From NCBI GenBank assembly GCA_048594375.1, contig JBMDXK010000034.1, positions 224,525 through 288,524 of the forward strand: a DNA stretch of 64,000 nt, in the 5' to 3' direction. Every line of letters begins with the position of its first letter. Within the stretch, counting starts at the first letter, position 1. The DNA is from JBMDXK01 sp048594375 (GTDB lineage: Bacteria > Pseudomonadota > Alphaproteobacteria > Rhizobiales > Methylopilaceae). The notes under the pieces were generated by a model. The model was given only the letters and a program-made list of their open reading frames with translations. It searched no databases and was not told the origin of the DNA. The position numbers and the translations under genes were made by a program. Shown piece after piece: positions 1-7,282 of the stretch.

Positions 1-1028
1 TGAGGCGTTTCCATGCCGCTAAACAGATCAGCGGCCACATGCACATCTGTTTTCACGGGTTGCGCCGGTGCCTGACTATAAACCCGCGCAGCCGCTTTGA
101 GATGTGCGTCCGGCTCGATAACAGTCTGATCGGTTCCCGTGGCTTCGGCCACCCGCCGCGTGAGCGTTGACAGCTCCATGGATTTGAGAAACGCAATCAG
201 CCCGCGCGGATCCGGCTCAATGAGCGTTAAATCGGCCAGCGGTACGTCCAGATCAACATGTGCTTCCAGCGTAACCAATTTCAAAGAAATTCGCGCTTGT
301 TCCGCAAAATTCTGCAAGCTTTCCCGCCGTTTGGGCTGCTTGATTTCACCCGCGCGGCTCAGCAGTTCCTCAAGGCTGCCGTATTCGGTAATCAGCTGCG
401 CTGCGGTTTTAATACCAATGCCCGGAACGCCCGGAACGTTATCGGTGCTGTCTCCGGCAAGTGCTTGCACATCAATCACTTTTTCCGGCGGGACACCGAA
501 CTTTTCCATTACTTCGAAAGCGCCAATCAGCTTTTCTTTTACCGGATCGTAAAGCCGCACTTTTTCGGTCACCAGTTGCATCAGGTCTTTATCCGAGCCA
601 ACAATGGTCACGCGCGCGCCCTGCTCTTCGGCCAGCCGCGCATACGTGGCAATCAGATCATCCGCCTCATAGCGCGCCTGTTCCACACCCATAAGATCAA
701 ATGCTTTGGTTGCTTCACGGATAAGCGGGAATTGCGGCACCAGATCTTCCGGTGGTGGCGGACGCTGCGCTTTGTATTTGGGATAAAATTCCTTGCGGAA
801 TGTCTTTTCCGATTTGTCAAAAATTACCGCCAGATGCGTGGGCGCCGGATCAAACGTTTGCGCCCGCACCAGCTTCCACAGCATATTGCAAAAGCCCGAT
901 ACCGCGCCAATCGGCAAGCCATCAGACTTGCGCGTCAAGGGCGGCAAGGCATGATAGGCTCTGAAAATATAGGACGAGCCATCCACAAGGACGACATGGG
1001 CATTTGGCGGAAGCATTTCGTGTGTCAT
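1..1028 (-). CDS. polA: DNA polymerase I, N-terminal part (5'-3' exonuclease region), cut by window edge
   Basis: On the reverse strand the frame from the ATG at 1028 reads MTHEMLPPNAHVVLVDGSSY and continues open to the left edge, giving about 342 residues. The order of motifs is that of the FEN-like 5'-3' exonuclease domain of bacterial Pol I: the VDGSSYIFRAYHA strand near residue 15, FDKSEKTFRKEFYPKYKAQR near residue 70, the acidic EADDLIATYA cluster, GSDKDLMQLV, and the helix-hairpin-helix stretch GDSTDNVPGVPGIG. The polymerase domains lie outside the window. Pol I fills gaps and removes primers in replication and repair. A perfect palindrome sits 13 bases before the start codon. Confidence 0.95.
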   Translation of the reverse strand, partial: MTHEMLPPNAHVVLVDGSSYIFRAYHALPPLTRKSDGLPIGAVSGFCNMLWKLVRAQTFDPAPTHLAVIFDKSEKTFRKEFYPKYKAQRPPPPEDLVPQFPLIREATKAFDLMGVEQARYEADDLIATYARLAEEQGARVTIVGSDKDLMQLVTEKVRLYDPVKEKLIGAFEVMEKFGVPPEKVIDVQALAGDSTDNVPGVPGIGIKTAAQLITEYGSLEELLSRAGEIKQPKRRESLQNFAEQARISLKLVTLEAHVDLDVPLADLTLIEPDPRGLIAFLKSMELSTLTRRVAEATGTDQTVIEPDAHLKAAARVYSQAPAQPVKTDVHVAADLFSGMETP

Positions 1029-1040
1029 ATAGCCATTTCA

Positions 1041-1062
1041 GCAAAAGTGTACACACTTTTGC
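1041..1062. promoter_or_regulatory. Perfect palindrome just upstream of polA
   Basis: Arms GCAAAAGTGT and ACACTTTTGC are separated by two bases. It lies 13 bases before the polA start codon, so it could be an operator overlapping the 5' leader or an mRNA hairpin. I do not recognise the binding protein and see no second copy in the window. Confidence 0.45.
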
Positions 1063-1092
1063 GTTAGAAATTGCGCAAAATCAAGAATCTAC

Positions 1093-1128
1093 AGCGACTT
1101 TCGTGTTTAAATTTAAACCGAAAACGCT
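1093..1128. repeat. Imperfect inverted repeat between the acyltransferase gene and polA
   Basis: The core GTTTAAATTTAAAC (1105-1118) is a perfect palindrome, flanked by AGCG and CGCT arms and near-matching TTCG/CGAA. It lies 36 bases past the acyltransferase stop and could end that transcript, though there is no clear T run. Confidence 0.35.
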
Positions 1129-1163
1129 ATAGGCACAGTTGAAGCCGAAAAATACCGTTTCCG

Positions 1164-2186
1164 TCAAGCTTTTTGCGCATCCGGCAGCGTTCCTTTCAGG
1201 TAAAACGCTTTTGGCCGCTCATAGAAAAACCACAACGGCGTATTGCGCACAATCCAATAGGCTATAATGGGCAAACCCACTCCCGCAAACGTGGTGAGAA
1301 CAGCCGCTGTATGCACATCCACACCCAGCTTTTGCAGAATCACCCGCGCCATCGCCATAGGGATCATATAGGAAAGAAACACCACAATGGTATGCTCGCC
1401 CAGATAACGCAGCCAGCCAAAACCAACAGACCGCGCCAGCCAGACGCTGATTGCAATCAACGCCCCTACTCCAGCCAATCCAAACGCGATACTCACCAAA
1501 GGTAAGAAAGCCACGCCGCTATGCACCGCCCATGCGTTCACAATGGCCCACACGGCAATACCCGACACTGCAATCCAGAGATTTTTACCTACGGTTTCTG
1601 CAAAAGCAAAAATCTGCGGAGCAAACAACCAGCCGATGGTAAAATAAAGAAAACGGGCGGCAAATTCATCAATCACAATCCAGCCCGTATGCAAACGCGC
1701 GGTTTCAAGCGCCACGCCAATCAACAAAATCAACCAGACAGGTACATTTTTAATCAGTTTGCACACCACAAAAAACACCGGAAGCAGATAAATGAACCAT
1801 AAGCTTCCGAAGGGGTCAATAAATGCCAGAGCGTACAACCGCAATGCCTCGCCAATTCCGTCATTAAGCGCCACAGGCGGGAATTTATAGGCCGCCTGTA
1901 TTGTCAGCCACAGCACATAGAAATAAGCAAAATGCACCACCTTGCGATCAAGGTAGAGCCGCCAGTCACGGTTGATAACATTGGCAAGGAACAGGCCAGA
2001 AAGCAGGAAAAAATCCGGCATCCGGAACGGGCGGGCAAATGCTACAAAACCATCCAGAAAACTGGTTTGCTCAAACGCTTCCTGCACCCCCAACACGGAA
2101 TGCATCATCACCACCAGAATAATGCAAATACCTTTGGAGTAATCCACCCACGCAATGCGCGGTTGAGAATGCGATTGAGGGTGCAT
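1164..2186 (-). CDS. Acyltransferase 3 family membrane protein
   Basis: The 340-residue protein begins with RIAWVDYSKGICIILVVMMH and continues with about ten hydrophobic segments. This is the layout of the acyltransferase 3 / OafA-NodX family, including the early membrane His (MMH), the PFRMPDFFLLSGLF segment near residue 55 and RDWRLYLDRKV after it. Members move acyl groups onto surface sugars, peptidoglycan or small molecules at the inner membrane. The substrate cannot be read from the sequence. The start is supported by AAGGAAG four bases upstream of the ATG. It lies upstream of polA on the same strand with a 135-base gap, and has no partner gene for polysaccharide synthesis nearby. Confidence 0.85.
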   Translation of the reverse strand: MHPQSHSQPRIAWVDYSKGICIILVVMMHSVLGVQEAFEQTSFLDGFVAFARPFRMPDFFLLSGLFLANVINRDWRLYLDRKVVHFAYFYVLWLTIQAAYKFPPVALNDGIGEALRLYALAFIDPFGSLWFIYLLPVFFVVCKLIKNVPVWLILLIGVALETARLHTGWIVIDEFAARFLYFTIGWLFAPQIFAFAETVGKNLWIAVSGIAVWAIVNAWAVHSGVAFLPLVSIAFGLAGVGALIAISVWLARSVGFGWLRYLGEHTIVVFLSYMIPMAMARVILQKLGVDVHTAAVLTTFAGVGLPIIAYWIVRNTPLWFFYERPKAFYLKGTLPDAQKA

Positions 2187-2340
2187 AGCACTTCCTTATG
2201 GTAAAAATTGGTTACGGAGCAAAATCATATAAAAACACATGTTAAAACATAAAAATAAAGTGTTTTCATTTTCCATCTATACGAAAGTTTATTTATTTGG
2301 TGCCACTCTTTTAAAAAAGTAATTTTTCCAGAGGTGTGAC

Positions 2341-3588
2341 ATGAAAATAATAAAACGGTTCCACCATAATAATTCAGGAGCATTTGCGCTCATTTTTAGT
2401 ATTATTCTGCTTCCCATAGTTCTGGCTGTTGGTTTGGCCACCGACTTTGCAAAATTAAAAATGCACCAGTCTGCATTGCAGTCAGGTGCCGATGCCGCTG
2501 CGCTGGCTGCAACAAAATATTTGTGGGAAAATTCCAACATCGAGCCTGACAAAGTCAAATCTTTCGCCCGCAGTTACTTTGATGGCAATTTCCTCTCCCC
2601 TATTCCAATTGTTAATTTTCAAGTAACCCTCGAAAAAGGCTCGGTTACAGTGGAGCCAACAGGTTTAATGAACACCTCATTCATGCGCGTATTACCAGGA
2701 AATGAACAAGTAAATATTCATGTAAAATCAAGGGCAGAATATGGAATTGGCCCAGCCGATCTTGTCTTAGTATTGGATACAACAGGCTCGATGGATCTGG
2801 ATAGCCGTATGCCCCAGTTGAAACAAGCAGCGCTGGACATGGTAGATCGTCTGGCAGTTACAGGCTCTCCTGTAAGAATATCTGTCGTACCTTTTAACAC
2901 CCAAGTAAAACTAGATGCAGATGAATACCGCCAAGAATCATGGTTTCGATTTGAAGGTTTAACCAGAGCAGAATGGGAAGGATGCTTAAATTCCCGTGAT
3001 CGTCCTTACCATATACAAATGTCTATCCCTGATGCCTCTATTGAATCAAAGTATTACGCAGAGCCCTGCATAGGATCATCCTATGGCAGCGGAGATGATA
3101 ATGAAGTTTTACTTTCCTCCATACTGCCTCTTACAACAAATTATGAAGATGTGAGAGAAAAAATAAGAAGTTTAACTCCTTCCAATAATACAAACATATC
3201 AATCGGCCTTGCCTGGGGTCTCCAGCTATTAATGAGAAATAATCCTATCAATCAAAAACTTCCTCAAAGATCGGCTCAAAAAATTCTTGTACTGATATCC
3301 GACGGAGAAAATACAGAAAGTCGTGTGCATTCAACGTTCGACGCCTCTGGAACCTTGCTTCACTATGATGAGGCCGCACACAGAGAAGATACCGTTCACC
3401 TGTGCCATCAAGCAAAAAACCTCGATATCGACTTATATACCATACGTCTTGTAGATGGCGATGAAGATTTAATGAGGCGCTGCGCTTTAGGCGAAGGAAA
3501 ATATTTCGATATTGATCGTGCGCAAGATCTTAAAACAATTTTTCGTTATATTGAAAATACGCTAACTTCTTTACATCTTACGGATTAA
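2341..3588 (+). CDS. TadE/TadG-like pilus-assembly protein with von Willebrand A domain
   Basis: The 415-residue protein opens with a short basic stretch and one transmembrane segment (about residues 14-36), followed by ADAAALAATKY. This is the hallmark N-terminus of the Tad/Flp pilus-associated TadG family. A von Willebrand A domain follows from about residue 138, with the MIDAS-like DTTGSMD and later ILVLISDGENT near residue 314. TadG-type proteins face the periplasm and are linked to Flp pilus assembly. No other tad gene is in the window, so its role here is unproven. AGAGGTG precedes the ATG. The stop codon sits at the edge of an IS remnant, so the original end may have been altered. Confidence 0.85.
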   Translation: MKIIKRFHHNNSGAFALIFSIILLPIVLAVGLATDFAKLKMHQSALQSGADAAALAATKYLWENSNIEPDKVKSFARSYFDGNFLSPIPIVNFQVTLEKGSVTVEPTGLMNTSFMRVLPGNEQVNIHVKSRAEYGIGPADLVLVLDTTGSMDLDSRMPQLKQAALDMVDRLAVTGSPVRISVVPFNTQVKLDADEYRQESWFRFEGLTRAEWEGCLNSRDRPYHIQMSIPDASIESKYYAEPCIGSSYGSGDDNEVLLSSILPLTTNYEDVREKIRSLTPSNNTNISIGLAWGLQLLMRNNPINQKLPQRSAQKILVLISDGENTESRVHSTFDASGTLLHYDEAAHREDTVHLCHQAKNLDIDLYTIRLVDGDEDLMRRCALGEGKYFDIDRAQDLKTIFRYIENTLTSLHLTD

Positions 3589-3695
3589 AGAGGCTCGGTT
3601 TGGGATAACGTGCCAGCGCTTCTTTCACCGCCTTGATGCAAAATGCCGTTTCCAGCGTGATTAACAATCGCCACGCAACAACCCGGGCGACTGAG
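3582..3695 (-). pseudogene. Remnant of an IS3-family transposase (orfB fragment)
   Basis: Read on the reverse strand this stretch encodes VVAWRLLITLETAFC followed by EALARYPKPSLFNP. It closely matches residues about 138-172 of the transposase at 5549-6368; the DNA is nearly identical from 3594 to 3677 against 5867-5950. The fragment keeps the SxxRVVAWRL junction that the 5549-6368 copy has lost, so it derives from another or earlier copy. It sits between two convergent genes and supplies coding sequence for the end of the fic gene. Confidence 0.85.
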
Positions 3696-4275
3696 GGTTT
3701 CGTTTGACGAGATTCAGGTAAGCATCCAGATGATGTTTCGCCGGGTTGTTCAGCTCTGCGGTAAGAGCTTTTAAATAATCCTCTTTCGTGGTTGAACTCC
3801 AATCAATATGTATGCCAGCCCTGCGGCATAGTTCGCTATGAACAGTCATTATTGCTCTGCCGTTTCCATCAAGAAAAGGATGGCTATAAGCTAATAATCC
3901 AAGCACTTCACCTGAACGCTGACGGAAAATATCAGCTTGATTGCCCAGCCCTAGAGCATATTCGCCAGCTCTTTTGCACTCCTGAGGATGGCAAAAAAGA
4001 TCGTTATATCCGGCTTTCGTGATGGCAATATTTGGAGCAGTGACACTTCTATCCTGACCAGCCCACGGATACAGTGGTTTAAAAATTATCTCATGAACTT
4101 TGAGAAAATCTTTGTAAGTAATCTCCTTCTGCCCTGCGAGATATATTCGCGCAGAAGAAAGGTTGGCTCTAAACTGAAAATGTTCTAGTCCTTGAATGAT
4201 TTCAAGGCGCTTTTCAGTAAATACATTGCGTAAATATCCTGCTGTTTCAAAATCACCGAATGGGTCAAACATCAA
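3661..4275 (-). CDS. Fic-domain protein (probable AMPylase/toxin of a TA-like pair) with IS-derived C-terminus
   Basis: The 204-residue protein has the Fic core: helix KEDYLKALTAEL downstream of the motif HPFLDGNGRA (His132), with LYPWAGQDRSV as the upstream beta-hairpin. Fic proteins transfer AMP or other nucleotide parts to target hydroxyls. The family motif is HPFxxGNGRxxR; here the final Arg position (143) is Met, which may weaken phosphate binding. The last dozen residues (NPQSPGLLRGDC) come from the IS remnant at 3582-3695, so the native C-terminus has been replaced. It lies 32 bases after a small upstream gene, the usual place for a Fic antitoxin. Confidence 0.85.
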   Translation of the reverse strand: MMFDPFGDFETAGYLRNVFTEKRLEIIQGLEHFQFRANLSSARIYLAGQKEITYKDFLKVHEIIFKPLYPWAGQDRSVTAPNIAITKAGYNDLFCHPQECKRAGEYALGLGNQADIFRQRSGEVLGLLAYSHPFLDGNGRAIMTVHSELCRRAGIHIDWSSTTKEDYLKALTAELNNPAKHHLDAYLNLVKRNPQSPGLLRGDC

Positions 4276-4307
4276 AAGGCAAGAGATGAAAGATGTGACG
4301 CCTGAAG

Positions 4308-4548
4308 CTAAAGCGCTTTCTCATTGCTGATAACACCATTACGATACAAAGCAATGAGCATTTCAGCAGTATTATCTAATGTATAATCGGCATCTGAGAG
4401 ACGCGAAATATCATCTGCAAGAACGTCAAGATGGGTGCGTTTCACATGCACACCATGATGTACCGCAAGAGCCTGAACATAAGACGCAACGTCATCAAAA
4501 TCTTTCAAGGCAGGCTGATATTTTTTTTTTTGAAATTGCAGTTGCCAT
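4308..4548 (-). CDS. Small gene upstream of fic, split by an A11 tract; candidate antitoxin
   Basis: The intact frame from 4508 gives 66 residues (TTG start, KDFDDVASYV onwards, ending GVISNEKAL) with no ribosome-binding site. An ATG at 4548, preceded by GGGA five bases away, reads MATAISKKKNISLP and then stops. Removing one A from the 11-A tract joins the frames into a 79-residue protein MATAISKKKYQPALKDFDD.... This is a natural-looking start with a lysine run. I infer the gene is either broken, phase-variable, or expressed by polymerase slippage. Its position 32 bases before fic suggests an antitoxin, but no VbhA-type inhibitory motif is clear, so the family is unknown. Confidence 0.6.
4521..4531 (-). 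repeat. A11 homopolymer in the fic partner gene
   Basis: Eleven T on the plus strand (A on the coding strand) fall between codon 6 and the rest of the 4308-4548 gene. A tract of this length is prone to replication and transcription slippage. A10 would restore the frame. Confidence 0.8.
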
Positions 4549-4581
4549 GTTTATCCCGCGCTTTTTATATTTGCTCCTTTA

Positions 4582-5027
4582 ATATAACATATAGAGCTCA
4601 TGGTGCAACGATATTCCCTGAATTTTCAAGAGAAATACACCAAGATAATACCTATTTTCACATTCTGAGGCCGTGTCAGGGGTAGCCGCGAATAATCAAA
4701 AGGCAAATTTGTCTTTTGATTTGAGATCGGGCGAAATTCGTCGCTCTCAAGCTGCACAGATTTGCGCAGCTGGTCAGGGCGAACGCTAAATAATTAGCGC
4801 CTTAATCGTATTGGCTGTTTTGCTCAAAATATCGCTGAAAACCGCTCGAATATCAGCAGGTTTATAGAGCGAATCCATATTTGTAAAATGAGAGCTAGAA
4901 TCAGGTGATCGCTAATCAGCGTAGACCAACACTGAAAAGTGTCACAGTAATCTTGTCGCTAGTGACACAACCGTGACCCAAAGACTTAATTAAGATCGTG
5001 GAAAGTGGGGAAAGTTGTTGATTTTGT
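4582..5027. other. Non-coding stretch between the fic locus and tRNA-Arg
   Basis: No convincing gene. It contains a spaced inverted repeat GTGTCAC (4939-4945) and GTGACAC (4962-4968), a short stem CGCTAA/TTAGCG at 4784-4799, and a 30-codon reverse-strand open frame (4786-4878) without a ribosome-binding site. The stretch lies just past the 3' end of tRNA-Arg, a common landing site for integrating elements, but I see no integrase and no repeat of the tRNA end. Confidence 0.5.
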
Positions 5028-5104
5028 TGGCGCACCCGACACGATTCGAACGTGTGACCTTTGCCTTCGGAGGGCAACGCTCTATCCAGCTGAGCTACGG
5101 GTGC
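5028..5104 (-). tRNA. tRNA-Arg, anticodon CCG, with encoded CCA
   Basis: The reverse strand folds as a cloverleaf: acceptor GCACCCG pairs with CGGGTGC, D-arm contains AGCTCAGCTGGATAGAGC, the anticodon stem TTGCC/GGCAA encloses CTCCGAA (anticodon CCG, reading CGG codons), and the T-arm has GTTCGAATC. The 3' CCA is encoded. Length 77 bases. Confidence 0.95.
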
Positions 5105-5380
5105 ATTATGTCAGTAAAAAACCTAATACATACGCGCACCATAAATCAGACTTATTTTAAGAGCAATGCCTTGAATAGGTTTATTCCCATGAAATTCTAT
5201 TTTCAACAGCTGCGTTGTGAAAATATGAATGCAAATAATAAATATAAGTATTTATTTTATAGCCTAGTGAACTTTAGAGAATATTTTTATGTAAGCCGCC
5301 AATAAATATATCATATGTATTGTTTTAATATACAATACAATTTTATACATGTTGTGACTTAAAGAAGAGGCAAGGAGCTT

Positions 5381-5516
5381 ACGATTGGTAAAGTGAATTT
5401 CACCGATTAATTTAAACGTAATGCTATCAAACAAATTACTGAGCGCAACTATTCGGTGGTAGATATTTCACGTCACTTTGGCGTAAGCTAAAGTAGCCCG
5501 GTTTGTTTGAAACGCT
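5381..5516 (+). pseudogene. Remnant of a second IS3-type orfA
   Basis: The plus strand reads NFTD-stop-FKRNAIKQITERNYSVVDISRHFGVS-stop, which resembles the N-terminal helix-turn-helix of an IS3-family OrfA (EFKRDAVAQITERGY type). It differs from the OrfA at 6365-6631, so it is a different element. Two in-frame stops and the abrupt end next to the left repeat of the neighbouring IS show it is dead, perhaps cut by that insertion. Confidence 0.7.
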
Positions 5517-5548
5517 TGCGGTGTGTGTATAAGTGGTTTTGGCGTTGG

Positions 5549-6368
5549 TTATGCTGCGTTATGTTCTGGCAGCGGTTGGTTGAAGTAGACCTGATCCGTG
5601 GGTCATCCGGTCAAGTGATGAATGCGGTTGTTGGCTGTTATAAAAAGCCAGATACCCTCCGATGCCGGTGCGCGCCTCAGCTACTGACTTGTAGGCTTGC
5701 AAATAAACCTCCTCGTATTTGACAGAACGCCAGAGCCTTTCGACAAAGACATTGTCCCGCCATGCACCCTTGCCGTCCATCGCGATTGTGACTTTTGCGT
5801 TTTTGAGTATTTGCGTGAAATCTGTGGCGGTGAACTGGCTACCCTGATTCGTATTGAAGATGTCCGGTTTGGGATAACGCGCCAGCGCTTCTTCCACCGC
5901 CTCGATGCAAAACGCCGTTTCCAGCGTGATTGACAACCGCCACGCAAGAACTAGTCGACAACGGCGCAAAGATAAACAAAGCCTCTTGGCCATCGGAATA
6001 TAACGGATGTCCATTGCCCAGACCTGATTGGGCTTTGTAACGGGAAGATTACGAAGCATATACGGGTACACTTTGTGATCCGGTTCAGGCTTGGAGGTGT
6101 TGGGACGGCGGTAGATCGCCTCAATCCCCATCCTTTTCATCAGCGTTCTGACATGAAGGCGGCCAACGTCAAAGCCTTCCCCTTTCAAAAGCCCTTGTAA
6201 CATCCGGCTCCCGGCAGAGGGGTAATCCAGATGAAGCGCATCAATCCGCCGCATAAGCGCCAGATCGGATGCCGATACCGGACGCGGAAGATAATAAACG
6301 CTGCCACGGCTGATGCCGAGCGTCTTGGCCTGACGGGTCAGCGAAAGGTCATGGTTCCGGTCAATCAT
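5549..6368 (-). pseudogene. IS3-family transposase OrfB (rve/DDE integrase), inactivated
   Basis: The open frame from ATG 6368 gives 269 residues with the HTH_21 region and integrase core (VWAMDIRYIPMA, GKGAWRDNVFVERLW). Three defects are visible. The catalytic triad is broken: Asp120 and Glu210 are present but the second Asp is Asn174 (NTNQGSQF). A one-base insertion after MAK puts about 13 codons out of frame (the other frame gives GFVYLCAVVD) before a small deletion restores it. Near the C-terminus another shift follows HSSLD; the proper ending DQVYFNQPLPEHNAA lies in a neighbouring frame stopping at 5549. The ATG overlaps the orfA stop as ATGA. Confidence 0.9.
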
Positions 6369-6631
6369 TTCTTTGCGCTCTCCAACACTCCGGCTTTGGT
6401 GAGCGCACCCGATAAAAAATCGTTCTCCAGCGTCAATTCCCCAATCTTGGCGTGCAGGCTTTTGACATCAACCGCCCCCTCCAGCAATTGATCCTTGCAT
6501 TGCTTGATCTGATTGGCGTGGACTTCAAACTGCTGTGACAGCTCTATCACCGTTTTCTCGCCCTTGATTGCCGCTAGCGCCACTTTCGCCTTAAACGCCG
6601 CACTGTGGTTACGTCTCGGTCTTCTCGTCAT
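6365..6631 (-). CDS. IS3-family transposase OrfA
   Basis: The 88-residue protein from ATG 6631 (AGGAG six bases upstream) reads MTRRPRRNHSAAFKAKVALA, a helix-turn-helix, then a leucine-zipper-like LHAKIGELTLENDFL. This is a typical IS3-family OrfA that binds the element ends. It overlaps orfB by ATGA, the usual place for programmed frameshifting to make the full OrfAB transposase. The frame is intact, but with the partner dead it could only act as a repressor or help another copy. Confidence 0.9.
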   Translation of the reverse strand: MTRRPRRNHSAAFKAKVALAAIKGEKTVIELSQQFEVHANQIKQCKDQLLEGAVDVKSLHAKIGELTLENDFLSGALTKAGVLESAKK

Positions 6632-6925
6632 ATCTGACTCCTGTTTCTGGCAAAATGCCATCTTCAAAAGCCAAAATCCACTTATCTCACCTGTTCAAAT
6701 TCCTCAGACCACTTTTATATAGCGTGGTTAAGATAAAACGGTTATGTTTTTCGATCTATCGTCATGGTCGCACTTGTTACGACTATCCACGCCTTTTCTT
6801 TTCAAATAAATGGATGCATTATTCCTGTATTGGAAAACCATAAGAAAAAGAGCGTTCCAACACTCATTTTATGTGCTTCAGACTATATAGCTTCTAGTTG
6901 CAACAATCATTGTCTTGCAGAAATA

Positions 6926-7270
6926 TCACCACATATCCAGCGCAACGCGGGCTTCATCGGACATGCGGCTTTGATCCCACGGCGGGTCAAACACCATGGA
7001 TACGGTAACGGTGCCAATACCGGCGACGGAGCTGACCGCATTTTCCACCCAGCCAGGCATTTCGGTCGCCACAGGACACCCAGGAGCGGTGAGCGTCATA
7101 TCAATGCTGATGTTGCGATCATCATCAATTTCAATTTTGTATATCAACCCCAGTTCATACACATCCACTGGTATTTCAGGATCATAAACCGTTTTTAACG
7201 CGGCTACGATGTCATCCGTGAGACGCTCAAGCTCTTCCGGTGGAAGGGTGCTGCTTGCGGTTTCTGTCAT
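6926..7270 (-). CDS. sufT: SUF system protein SufT (MIP18/DUF59 family)
   Basis: The 114-residue protein has the DUF59 fold signature YDPEIPVDVYELGLIY (about residues 29-44) and the conserved Cys in TLTAPGCPVATEMPGWVE, ending in the VFDPPWDQSRMSDEAR block typical of SufT. SufT helps maturation of Fe-S proteins when demand is high. It starts 12 bases after the sufS stop on the same strand, so the two are very likely co-transcribed. The other suf genes (B, C, D, A) are not in the window. Confidence 0.93.
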   Translation of the reverse strand: MTETASSTLPPEELERLTDDIVAALKTVYDPEIPVDVYELGLIYKIEIDDDRNISIDMTLTAPGCPVATEMPGWVENAVSSVAGIGTVTVSMVFDPPWDQSRMSDEARVALDMW

Positions 7271-7282
7271 ATTTTTTTCCTC

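Larger units (their letters stand above)
5526..6689 (-). mobile_element. IS3-family insertion sequence, decayed
   Basis: Two overlapping reading frames of IS3 type are bounded by inverted ends: TGTATAAGTGGTTTTGGC at 5526-5543 and, on the other strand, TGAGATAAGTGGATTTTGGC at 6670-6689. Both begin with TG as IS3 ends do. No flanking target duplication remains (GTG on the left, CCT on the right). The orfB gene carries lesions, so the element cannot move on its own. The exact ends are inferred from the repeat match. Confidence 0.85.

Noticed and set aside
258..1067. Long plus-strand open frame (269 codons) across the polA region
   Set aside because: It is the antisense of polA, whose reverse-strand reading matches the exonuclease domain motif by motif.
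4786..4878. 30-codon reverse frame MDSLYKPADIRAVFSD and on, before tRNA-Arg
   Set aside because: Looks protein-like but is short, lacks a ribosome-binding site and has no recognisable family; could be a fragment of a lost gene.
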